Below, one piece after another: positions 20,184-27,732 of a DNA stretch of 47,070 nucleotides. Numbering within the stretch: the first letter of the stretch is position 1; the number at the start of each line of letters is the position of its first letter. The DNA is from Bacillota bacterium (lineage in GTDB: Bacteria > Bacillota > UBA4882 > UBA8346), in NCBI GenBank assembly GCA_023400055.1, contig JAEXFN010000013.1, positions 1 through 47,070 of the forward strand, read 5' to 3'. Position numbers and translations under genes: made by a program. The notes under the pieces are model-generated. The model was not told the DNA's origin, searched no databases, and saw nothing but the letters and a program-made list of their open reading frames with translations.

Positions 20184-20253
20184 ACTCGAATGGTCCGCAG
20201 TCTCCAAAGCATCGATCGAATTTAACAACGCAACGCGACGAGGAATGATTACG

Positions 20254-21393
20254 ATGATTACAACGATTGACCGGCTCGTCACCGCTTTAACTGAACGACA
20301 GGGTATCTGCGATTCATTGAAGGCTTGCATCGGTTTCGATGGTTACATCGATGAGATTTTACGGGTGGTCCGATCCAAGAAGGCCGTCGCTGACTATGAG
20401 TTATTCGCGACAATCACCGAGTTCGCGGAGTACATTCGGGATTCGGCCGGCAAAAGTTCCGATACCGAGCTGCTCTCGCGGGAGGTCCGCTTCGGCGGGA
20501 ACGCCCCGTTAATGGCCAACGCCTTAGCCGGTTTGGGAGTGCCTTCTTGTTGCATCGGGACCTTCGGAAGTCCGAAGCGACACCCGGCCTTTGCGTCCAT
20601 GCATCCGGCTTGCGAGCTTCTTAGTGTGGGAGAACCCGGTTACAGCTATTCTTTTGAATTTGATGACGGGAAATTGATGTTCGGCAAGATCGCAACACTG
20701 GATCGTTTGGGCTGGGAGCACATCAAAGAAACCGTCGGCTTGGAAACGCTCCGTGATCGCTTGGGAATCAGCCGATTGTTGAGTTTCGTAAATTGGAGTT
20801 CGATCCAGCAGATGAACGCGATCCTGACCGGGCTCCGCGACGAGGTCTTGTTCCGGCTGGATCCGGAGTCACTTCATGCCAAGTTGCTTTTTTTCGATAT
20901 TGCCGACCCTTCGCGGCGGACCCGTGAGGATCTGTTGGATTTCCTGGCGATCTTGTCTGGCCTGGCCGGGCACTGCCAGGTTCTGTTGGGCCTGAATGAA
21001 CGGGAGGCCCGGAGCGTGGCCGACAGTCTGGGAGCGGGACGGAGCGAAGCGGCGCTGGCGGAGGTGGGCCGGTTTATCTTCGATAAGCTGGGGATCGATA
21101 CGCTGATCATTCATGGTTTGGATATGGCGCTCTGCTTGCGCGGCCGGGAACTATGGGAAACCCCCGGATTTTATGTCGCCAATCCCCGCATCTCCACCGG
21201 CGGGGGAGACAATTTCAACGCCGGGTTTTGCCTCGGCCGAATGCTCGGTTTGGATCCCGAGGAAACATTGCTGTTGGCCAATGCGACGGCCTCCTATTAT
21301 ATTCAAAACGGGGTCAGCCCCGATTGGGAGCAGCTGTTGGATTTTCTACGGCAAGAAAGCGCCAAGGAGCGGGCCAAAGGTGGGAACGCTTAA
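20254..21393 (+). CDS. PfkB-family carbohydrate kinase
   Basis: A 379-residue ribokinase-type kinase, expected to phosphorylate a sugar or sugar derivative with ATP. The substrate-side motif RFGGNAPLMANALAGLG (about residue 74) and the C-terminal ATP/anion-hole motif STGGGDNFNAGFCLGRM (about 315, with the catalytic aspartate of GGGD) are intact; the first glycine pair is GG where GA is usual. The length exceeds a typical ribokinase (about 300). ATG 20254 is preferred because AGGA lies nine bases before it; an ATG three codons earlier is too close. It is followed 27 bp later by a two-SIS-domain protein. The PfkB plus SIS pair resembles FrlD/FrlB. Confidence 0.9.
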   Translation: MITTIDRLVTALTERQGICDSLKACIGFDGYIDEILRVVRSKKAVADYELFATITEFAEYIRDSAGKSSDTELLSREVRFGGNAPLMANALAGLGVPSCCIGTFGSPKRHPAFASMHPACELLSVGEPGYSYSFEFDDGKLMFGKIATLDRLGWEHIKETVGLETLRDRLGISRLLSFVNWSSIQQMNAILTGLRDEVLFRLDPESLHAKLLFFDIADPSRRTREDLLDFLAILSGLAGHCQVLLGLNEREARSVADSLGAGRSEAALAEVGRFIFDKLGIDTLIIHGLDMALCLRGRELWETPGFYVANPRISTGGGDNFNAGFCLGRMLGLDPEETLLLANATASYYIQNGVSPDWEQLLDFLRQESAKERAKGGNA

Positions 21394-21420
21394 AGAAACG
21401 AGAAAGGACGGAGGTTTGCC

Positions 21421-22461
21421 ATGAATAATTTTTTAAGGGATGTTTTGGACCAGCCGCGCAGCTTGGAGGTAGCTTATCAAAGTTATATCGCGCCCGAGAA
21501 TCTGAAGAAAATGGCCCAGGTCGCCAGCATCGATTGCGATCAAGTGATCTTCGCTGGCATGGGGAGTTCCCACGACGCCTGTTATGGCGCCAGCATCTAT
21601 CTGAATCAGCACGGTTACAAGACCGCGGTTTACTCGGCCGGACAATTATTGCACTATGAATCGCAGCTTATCCAGGGCCGGACCTTATTGATACTGGTCT
21701 CGCAGTCGGGAGAAAGCGCGGAAATTGTCAATCTGATCGCCGGATTGCCGCCCGCTTGCCCGGTGGTGGCCATCACCAACGATCCCCAAAGCACGCTGGG
21801 ACGGCGCGGCAACTTCACCTTCGCGCTGAATGTCGCGCCCGAGGAATCGATCTCCACTCGGAGTTACGGGGCCACGCTCATATTGTTAAGCCTGATCGCC
21901 AAGATGATCGCCGGAGCCATCGATGAGCAGGTGCTCAAGCAGATCGATACCAGCTTGGCCAGTTTGCAGCAGGTGGTGGATGAGCATCAAGCCTTGCAGG
22001 CCCGGCTCGCCGCTTTCTTAAAGGTGCCATCGTATATACTGCTGTTAGGGCGGGGCTTTTCTTACAGCAGCGTCTTTGCCGGCGGCTTGTTCATCAAGGA
22101 GGTGGCCAAGTTCCCCTCGATCAGCCTGGACAGCGCCGAATTTCGCCACGGACCGCTGGAGATGGTGGATTCCGATTTCCACGCGGTAATCTTCGCACCA
22201 CAGGGTCCGGCCTATGAGCTGCATGCCAAATTGGCCCGGGATATCGTCGCCAAGGGCGGCAAAGCCGTTTTCATCACCAACCGGGAGTTTGGCATCGTCC
22301 CGGAACGGCTCCTGGTGATCAAGCTCGAACCGGGCGAGGAACTGCTGATGCCGCTCGCCGATATTGTACCGGTTCAGCTCATCGCCAATTATCTGGCGGA
22401 GGCCAAAGGCTTGGAAGTCGGCAAATTTCGCTGGTCCTCCAAGGTTACCGCCGCGGAATAA
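21421..22461 (+). CDS. Double SIS-domain sugar isomerase/deglycase (GlmS- or FrlB-like)
   Basis: A 346-residue protein equal to the isomerase half of GlmS: two SIS domains (about residues 35-165 and 200-330) with GMGSSHDA and VSQSGESAEIV in the first and the EFRHGPLEM motif in the second. The glutaminase domain is absent and the C-terminus lacks the usual GlmS KSVTVE end, so it is not glucosamine-6-phosphate synthase. By family it could be a fructosamine-6-phosphate deglycase (FrlB), an AgaS-type deaminase or a related ketose/aldose isomerase. The preceding PfkB kinase favours action on a phosphorylated sugar-amine. GGAGG lies seven bases before the ATG. Confidence 0.88.
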   Translation: MNNFLRDVLDQPRSLEVAYQSYIAPENLKKMAQVASIDCDQVIFAGMGSSHDACYGASIYLNQHGYKTAVYSAGQLLHYESQLIQGRTLLILVSQSGESAEIVNLIAGLPPACPVVAITNDPQSTLGRRGNFTFALNVAPEESISTRSYGATLILLSLIAKMIAGAIDEQVLKQIDTSLASLQQVVDEHQALQARLAAFLKVPSYILLLGRGFSYSSVFAGGLFIKEVAKFPSISLDSAEFRHGPLEMVDSDFHAVIFAPQGPAYELHAKLARDIVAKGGKAVFITNREFGIVPERLLVIKLEPGEELLMPLADIVPVQLIANYLAEAKGLEVGKFRWSSKVTAAE

Positions 22462-22607
22462 AGGGAAGCAGCTTATCACTAAAATCTAATTTTCCCTGTT
22501 ATGCCTATTGGGTATTCCACGGCCAGTGAATTTGTTTCAGTCTCGAACAAGTGGGATCGCAACATAAATTATTAGGTTTCATTGATATCAAGCTTTCATT
22601 GTTAAGT

Positions 22608-22639
22608 GACCGCCAGCCAATGGCGGTCGCCGTTTTTTT
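22608..22639 (+). terminator. Intrinsic terminator downstream of the SIS gene
   Basis: GACCGCCA and TGGCGGTC form a perfect 8-bp stem with a five-base loop, followed by GCCG and seven Ts. It lies about 150 bp after the SIS-domain gene and probably closes the catabolic operon; it may also overlap the left end of the IS200-like sequence that follows. Confidence 0.75.
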
Positions 22640-22790
22640 ATGTTTTTGAAAACCCCCCGCTAAGCGGGGGAGTTCAAAAAGGGCGGAACCGTTATCGTAA
22701 TGACAAAAAGCTCTCCTCTGTTTCAACTCGAAGAAGATGCTGTCTTCAAGCAAAAACAAAGGGGAGCGATTAAAAGGATATTATGGTGCA
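22632..22790 (+). mobile_element. Solitary IS200-type left end without transposase
   Basis: After a T-run and TATGTTTTTGAAAACC there is a tight hairpin CCCCCGC-taa-GCGGGGG inside a TTTTGAA/TTCAAAA outer pair. About 40 bp later GCTCTCCTCTGTTT pairs with AAACAAAGGGGAGC just before where tnpA would start. This is the layout of an IS200 left end with its translation-blocking hairpin. The sequence after 22790 has no transposase reading frame. It may be a non-autonomous derivative (PATE/MITE-like) or a deletion relic. Confidence 0.55.
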
Positions 22791-22867
22791 TGATTATGGA
22801 CCGAAAAAAGTTCTTGCTTCCGGGTAACTTGCCAGTGTAACATTTAAGGTGAAAATAAAAGGACATG

Positions 22868-22903
22868 GGAACCATGCTGCATCATCGGGTTCCGATTTTT
22901 TAT
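22868..22903 (+). terminator. Possible hairpin terminator
   Basis: GGAACC and GGTTCC pair around a 14-base loop and are followed by GATTTTTTATTTT. It lies in the 600-bp gap before the AT-rich MFS gene and would insulate that gene from upstream transcripts. Confidence 0.5.
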
Positions 22904-23000
22904 TTTCTACAGAAGTCATGATTCTTCAACATCTTCTGGACAATTTTCTCATCTGCATGGGCAATTTTTTTTTTTGCTTCTTGAAAATCCTACTGAAATA

Positions 23001-23052
23001 GTTTCACATAACCTCTCAGCAATAATACGATAAGATCATATGAAACTGAAAT
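23001..23052 (+). promoter_or_regulatory. Interrupted inverted repeat (possible operator) before the MFS exporter
   Basis: AGTTTCA (about 23001) and TGAAACT (about 23040) are perfect inverted copies about 32 bp apart, with CATA/CATA-like extensions, in the 80 bp before the start codon. A TACGAT hexamer lies between them as a possible -10 box. This would suit a repressor bound near the promoter; no regulator gene is adjacent. Confidence 0.4.
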
Positions 23053-23065
23053 AGGAGATCATATA

Positions 23066-24430
23066 ATGCCCAAGGAAATTAAAATAGCCTTATTGATGGC
23101 TATCAGTCTCTTCATGGAAATGTTGGATGGGACAATAGTAACCACCGCACTTCCTAAAATGTCTCAATCTTATCATACCAGTTCGGCGACAACCGCTTTA
23201 ATCATAAGTGCGTATTTAATTACCTCCGCTATTTTTATCCCATTAAGCGGATGGATGGCTAATCGATTTGGGAAAAAGAAAATTTGGATTATTGCTATCA
23301 TCATTTTTACCTTGAGTTCGTTGGCTAATGCATTAGCGCCTAACTTTCCTCTGCTATTGTTAACAAGAATTGTACAAGGAATATCCGGCGCTTTGATGAC
23401 GCCCACGGCAAGGCTGATTGTATTAGAAAAGACGCCGGCTTCAAAGATGTTAAAAATGGTTAGTTATCTCGTTTGGCCAGCTCTGATCGCGCCGGCAATA
23501 GCACCATTGGTTGGTGGATTTATTGTTACTTACTGGAGCTGGCAGTGGGTTTTCCTGATAAATGTCCCAATAGGTTTCATGCTTGCATTAATCGGTATGA
23601 AGATTATTGATGCAGATCGGGTCAATAAAATAACTTCTTTCGACCTTTTAGGATTTATAGGAATCTCCTTAGCATCCGGTATCATTCTGGTTGCGGCAGA
23701 ACTGGCCACTCATGGAAAAAATTATTGGCTCATTGCGTTTGGGTTACTTGTCATCGGTACGATACTAGGTTTTATGGTTTTCAGACACTTGAAAAAAACA
23801 GTCCATCCATTATTTTCAATCGATGCATTAAAAAAAGCTTCTTTCAGGATATTCCAGACGGGTGGTTCCGTTTTTTGGCTCGGTGTCGGGGCATTGCCCT
23901 ATATCTTGACCTTTTTTTTACAAACGGTATTTCATTGGTCTGCCGTGAAAGCGGGTACTTATGTGCTGTTTATTTTCGTTGGAAATATCGGAATCAAACC
24001 TTTTACCAATCCAATCATTCGTAAACTGGGATATCGCGGTTCGTTATTGTCGTCATTTGCGATCGTCTTTATTTCGTCGGTTGCTTTGGCATTCATTCAA
24101 CCAAATACTTTGCCTGGTTATATCATGTTTCTTGCATTGGTCTCAGGCGCGGGGCGCTCATTGGCATTAACAGCTTACAATGGCTTGTGCCTTTCTGAAA
24201 TAGCCCCTCAGGATCGGAATAGTGCAAATACATTGAATTCTGTCACTTCAACATTGTCTCAAGGGCTTGGCATATCACTGATTACGGTTGTTGTAGACTT
24301 ATTGCAAATTCCCTTTTCAATTATAACTGCCTATGAATTGGGTTTTGCCTTTCTCGGCTTGTTGATGATATTTCCAGCAATTGAAGTACTGTTTTTGCCT
24401 AAAAATATCGGCCACGCCACAATCAGCTAA
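23066..24430 (+). CDS. MFS drug exporter, DHA2 (EmrB/QacA) type
   Basis: A 454-residue protein with about 14 hydrophobic segments. The DHA2 signatures are clear: LDGTIVTTALPKM in segment 1, the loop GWMANRFGKKKIW between segments 2 and 3, and LVGGFIVTYWSWQWVFLINVPIG in segment 5. It probably exports hydrophobic drugs or toxic metabolites using the proton gradient. AGGAG nine bases before the ATG is good. Its base composition is clearly AT-richer than neighbouring genes and codons favour A/T third positions, and it follows an IS200-type end, so recent acquisition is likely. It appears monocistronic. Confidence 0.92.
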   Translation: MPKEIKIALLMAISLFMEMLDGTIVTTALPKMSQSYHTSSATTALIISAYLITSAIFIPLSGWMANRFGKKKIWIIAIIIFTLSSLANALAPNFPLLLLTRIVQGISGALMTPTARLIVLEKTPASKMLKMVSYLVWPALIAPAIAPLVGGFIVTYWSWQWVFLINVPIGFMLALIGMKIIDADRVNKITSFDLLGFIGISLASGIILVAAELATHGKNYWLIAFGLLVIGTILGFMVFRHLKKTVHPLFSIDALKKASFRIFQTGGSVFWLGVGALPYILTFFLQTVFHWSAVKAGTYVLFIFVGNIGIKPFTNPIIRKLGYRGSLLSSFAIVFISSVALAFIQPNTLPGYIMFLALVSGAGRSLALTAYNGLCLSEIAPQDRNSANTLNSVTSTLSQGLGISLITVVVDLLQIPFSIITAYELGFAFLGLLMIFPAIEVLFLPKNIGHATIS

Positions 24431-24684
24431 TCCATGCTCGGTATTTTTGGTGAAGCAGTTTCTCGCCTGCCGGGTGGAATGATGGACGGAATTTAGACTG
24501 GACCGGACAATGCCGCAGTCCTTTTTTTATGAAGCCGCTCACCGATCCTGGAGTTAAAGAGCCTTTATCTTAAGAGGGAAAAATAAAATATCTGTAGAAT
24601 AGGTAAAATGAACGCCGAGAAATCGGAAGAAATCCGGGACGATTTATAATAATTGTCAAGTCGTCATCAGATCATGGATGTTAT
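24431..24684 (+). other. Intergenic gap before the large membrane protein
   Basis: About 250 bp without a supported gene, moderately AT-rich. No clear terminator for the MFS gene or promoter for the following gene was found. Confidence 0.3.
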
Positions 24685-26955
24685 ATGAGGTTAAAACCAG
24701 ACACGTCCGCGCAAACGAATTACGGAGGAGTTAACGGTAGACGGATGAATAGGATGGGACGGATCGGCGCTTGGCTTCTGCTGGTAATAGGAATGCTGGG
24801 GAGCAATCAGGGTGGCGGCTCGGCGGTTCGGGCGGAAAATGTCCCGGAACGGCCGATCGTCATCGTTGTCGTGGACAAAATGGACAGCGGCGAGTTATTT
24901 GCCAGCTCGTTGCCGGCCGTGGGCCGGCTCTTGTCCAGCAGCGCCAGTGGCCTGATGAACAGCCGCAGCGATAACGGTCTGTACGATTCATCCAGCAGTT
25001 ACCTGACCATGGGCGCCGGAGTTCGCGGCATCTATCCCCGGCCGCGCCGGTCCCTGTCGGGCGTAAATTTCGGCCGCGGTGCGGCAGTGGCCGACCTCCG
25101 CAATTGGAGTTTGGGCTTGGAAGGGAAACTTTCCGGAACGGAGCTGGGGCTGGCGGAGATCGGCCGCCTGCGGCAGCAGGCGTTCCGGCAGTCGCGGGTG
25201 GGAACTCCGGGACGGTTGGGTACATTGCTGGCACGGCACGGTTGGCGCAGTTGTTTGATTGGCAATCTGGATACCCAGCAGGGGGAGCACCAGCCGGGTG
25301 GCTTGATCGTCATGGATGAGCTGGGCGTCGTCGGAACGGGAATCGTCGATTCGACCATCAATGAAGCGGATGCCGATTTCCCTTACGGTCAGCGTTTCAG
25401 CCCCGCCAAAAGCCTGGCCGTGCTCCGGGCCAACCTGGCCCCGCGTCAGGTGGTTGTAATCGAATGCGGCGATTTTTACCGGCTCGATCTCTACCGGGAG
25501 GAGATGATGCCGCTCCGTTACGAGAGTTTGAAACGACAAACCTGGCGACGCTTTGACGATTTTATCGACCGGCTGTTAAAGTTACAGGAACAGGCTGGTT
25601 TTTCTTTGATCATTACCGGGCCGTCGGTCTCTCGCAAAACCGCCGGAAAATCCTTGTTGGAACCGCTGGTGATCCGCGCCGCGGATTTTTCGCCCGGTTG
25701 GTTGACATCGGGCACCACCAAGTGGCCCGGCGTGGTGGCCAATCTGGATCTGGCGCCCACCGTCTTGAAACTGGCCGGTATCCGTGATGGCAACAGCTGG
25801 ACGGGCCGGGTGATAACGGTCCGAACCATGACCGATCCCCAGTCGGCACTGCAACGATTGAATGAGCGTTTGGCAGCCATTAACGGCACTCGCCGGCCAG
25901 TGCTCGATTGGTACATGAGATTGATCGGCTTGGGCTGGATCGTAGGTTGGTTCTGCCTGTGGCTTCGTTGGAAACCGGTCTCCGGTTGGCTGCTCACTGG
26001 CGTGCTAGTAATACCGCTGGCCTTGATCGTTTTGCCGTTGGCTCCGGAGAGTCTGTGGGGTTCGGCTGGCTTTTTGGGCTTGACTCTATTGTTATGCCTG
26101 CTGGCTTCACAGATCAAGTCGTTGCCGCTCCGGGTAATCATGATCGCCTTTTTCACCTGGGGAATTTTGATCGGTGACCAATTATCCGGTTGGCGGCTGA
26201 TCCGCTTCTCGGCGTTGGGATACAGCGCTGCGGCCGGCTCCCGTTACTATGGCATGGGCAATGAGTTCATGGGCCCGTTTATTGCGTCGGCGCTGTTGCT
26301 CGGGGATTTGCTGCGGCGTTACGCCCGACGCAATTGGCCGACCATCGTGGTTCTGGGTGTTACCTTTTTGGTGTTGAGTTGGCCGCAATTGGGCGCCAAA
26401 TTCGGCGGAATCATCGCCGGAACGGTCGCTTTCTCTTTTTATCTGATCCGGCTTTACCGGCTCCATTGGCGGGACAAACGGCTCTGGCTGGTGGTAGCCG
26501 GAGGATTGGCGGTATTAATCATGATCGCACTGTGGGATTACTGGCGGCATCCCGATCAACAGACGCACATCGGCCGTTTCGTCGGGCTCTTCTTTTCCAG
26601 AAAATTCGTGGAGGCCGGCTTGATCATCGGCCGCAAGATCGAGATGGACATCAAGCTGACCATCTTCAGCTCCTGGATGCGCATCATCCTGTTGGCTTTG
26701 GGGGTCGGGGTCATTAACCGCCTCCTTCGCCGCCCAAGCCTGCTCCAAGAGGAGGATCGCCTCGTTTGGCAGGCGATCCTGGCGGGCGGTTTGACGGCCT
26801 ATGTGGTGAACGATGCTGGGGTGCTGGCGTTCGCTACCTGTTTAGCGTTTGGCTTTACCTATCTGCTGTTGCAGTGGACGGCTTCCCCCCATGAACCGTC
26901 AGCCGGACCGGGGCACCGTTTTTGGAAATCCCGTCGACCCGTCCGCGCCGTTTGA
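24685..26955 (+). CDS. Large membrane protein with phosphatase-superfamily-like extracytoplasmic domain
   Basis: A protein of up to 756 residues. After a signal-anchor (LLLVIGMLG) comes a soluble part of about 330 residues that begins PIVIVVVDKMDSGEL and ends KWPGVVANLDLAPTVLKLAG, phrases that resemble the first and last strands of alkaline-phosphatase/sulfatase folds, but the internal metal ligands are not obvious. The C-terminal 350 residues have about ten membrane segments, including the striking ALGYSAAAGSRYYGMGNEFMGP. I recall similar uncharacterised proteins in Clostridia. Starts at 24685, 24745 and 24754 are all possible; GGAGGAG at 24724-24730 is closest to 24745. It may act on envelope polymers or lipids. 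A terminator follows directly. Confidence 0.75.
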   Translation: MRLKPDTSAQTNYGGVNGRRMNRMGRIGAWLLLVIGMLGSNQGGGSAVRAENVPERPIVIVVVDKMDSGELFASSLPAVGRLLSSSASGLMNSRSDNGLYDSSSSYLTMGAGVRGIYPRPRRSLSGVNFGRGAAVADLRNWSLGLEGKLSGTELGLAEIGRLRQQAFRQSRVGTPGRLGTLLARHGWRSCLIGNLDTQQGEHQPGGLIVMDELGVVGTGIVDSTINEADADFPYGQRFSPAKSLAVLRANLAPRQVVVIECGDFYRLDLYREEMMPLRYESLKRQTWRRFDDFIDRLLKLQEQAGFSLIITGPSVSRKTAGKSLLEPLVIRAADFSPGWLTSGTTKWPGVVANLDLAPTVLKLAGIRDGNSWTGRVITVRTMTDPQSALQRLNERLAAINGTRRPVLDWYMRLIGLGWIVGWFCLWLRWKPVSGWLLTGVLVIPLALIVLPLAPESLWGSAGFLGLTLLLCLLASQIKSLPLRVIMIAFFTWGILIGDQLSGWRLIRFSALGYSAAAGSRYYGMGNEFMGPFIASALLLGDLLRRYARRNWPTIVVLGVTFLVLSWPQLGAKFGGIIAGTVAFSFYLIRLYRLHWRDKRLWLVVAGGLAVLIMIALWDYWRHPDQQTHIGRFVGLFFSRKFVEAGLIIGRKIEMDIKLTIFSSWMRIILLALGVGVINRLLRRPSLLQEEDRLVWQAILAGGLTAYVVNDAGVLAFATCLAFGFTYLLLQWTASPHEPSAGPGHRFWKSRRPVRAV

Positions 26956-26960
26956 AAACC

Positions 26961-26996
26961 AAAAGCCTTACCGGATTTTTCCGGTAAGGCTTTTTT
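26961..26996 (+). terminator. Strong intrinsic terminator
   Basis: AAAAGCCTTACCGG pairs with CCGGTAAGGCTTTTTT, a 14-bp stem with a six-base loop and a T6 tail, starting six bases after the stop codon of the membrane-protein gene. Confidence 0.92.
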
Positions 26997-27030
26997 AGTT
27001 TCGGTTGGCCTATGAATTCATTGGCTGCAA

Positions 27031-27177
27031 ATGAACAATATTGGGCGCTCCATCGTCTACAAAAACAAAACGTTAATCCTTAAAGAGGGATTGAACTTGG
27101 GCGGAAGTGAATTCGAGTTTGAGAAAGCTATTTTGAGAAGCAATCCGGGATTTACGGCCATGGAATTGAAACCGTAA
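27031..27177 (+). CDS. Small open reading frame or gene remnant (48 residues)
   Basis: An ATG at 27031 opens a 48-codon frame reading MNNIGRSIVYKN... and containing LKEGLNLGGSEFEFEKAIL. The amino-acid pattern looks protein-like and charged, and an in-frame stop lies just upstream. I see no ribosome site and recognise no family. It may be the relic of a longer gene, as the area between the terminator and the repeat array is otherwise empty. Confidence 0.25.
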   Translation: MNNIGRSIVYKNKTLILKEGLNLGGSEFEFEKAILRSNPGFTAMELKP

Positions 27178-27241
27178 AGACGGCGGGCGGAGGCGTTCCG
27201 GTTTCAGCCCGGATGATTGGCGGAACTCACTTATCCCCAAA

Positions 27242-27514
27242 AGATCGATCTTTTGTGAATAAAGATCGATCTGCGATGATTCCAGATCGATCTTTTGTGG
27301 ATAAAGATCTTCCTTTTGTTAATAAAGATCGATCTTTTGTGAATAAAGATCGATCTGCGACGATTCCAGATCGATCTTTTGTGGATAAAGATCTTCCTTT
27401 TGTTAACAAAGATCGATCTTTTGTGAATAAAGATCGATCTGCAACGATTCCAGATCGATCTTTGGTGAATCGAGATCTAACTTTGGTGGATAAAGATCTT
27501 GATGATTCAAGATG
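27242..27514 (+). repeat. DnaA-box array, AGATC type: 21-bp units in an 84-bp higher-order repeat
   Basis: Thirteen consecutive 21-bp units start at 27242. Four unit types recur in fixed order, so the true period is 84 bp with three copies. Most units begin with the 10-bp palindrome AGATCGATCT (or AGATCT). Type A ends in TGTGAATAA, type C in TGTGGATAA and type D in TGTTAATAA; type B ends in GCGATGATTCC-like sequence. TGTGGATAA and TGTGAATAA are the reverse complements of DnaA boxes TTATCCACA and TTATTCACA. Box positions are 27254, 27296, 27338, 27380 and 27422. Open frames here only reflect the multiple-of-three period. Confidence 0.9.
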
Positions 27515-27545
27515 AAGTCTAATTCGCGCAACGCGTTATATAAGT

Positions 27546-27690
27546 TGAAATAAATTTTTCGAATAAGCTTTTCCCATCCGTAAAGCATGGCTGGAAAAGG
27601 ACAAAGCGCGGTATTTATTTCAGCTTATGATCAAGGAAATAGATTGCAATGATTTTGAAGGTACCAAAACTGATTGCAACCTATATAGCT
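27546..27690 (+). ncRNA. Candidate structured RNA leader of cysD, copy 1
   Basis: Three helices can be drawn: TGAAATAAAT (27546-27555) with ATTTATTTCA (27613-27622); CTTTTCC (27568-27574) with GGAAAAG (27593-27599), closing the conserved loop TAAAGCATGGCT; and TTGCAA (27644-27649) with TTGCAA (27674-27679). Conserved single-stranded blocks are TTTCGAA, CTTATG, ATCAAGGAAATA and TATATAGC. The second copy at 44402-44548 keeps these blocks but changes paired bases in compensating ways. It ends about 40 bp before cysD. I match it to no riboswitch family known to me. Confidence 0.6.
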
Positions 27691-27732
27691 TGAGCAAAAG
27701 GTTTAAAAATATAGTAGACAACGGTGGATCTC

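Noticed and set aside
27242..27514. Replication origin (oriC)
   Set aside because: DnaA boxes are present, but there is no dnaA, dnaN, gyrB or rpmH nearby, no AT-rich unwinding region next to the boxes, and similar arrays occur at several loci.
27213..27515. Open frame with a DRSFVNK/DRSFVDK seven-residue repeat as a protein gene
   Set aside because: It follows exactly from the 21-bp DNA unit, is also open on the opposite strand, has no ribosome site, and the other arrays of the family read different residues.
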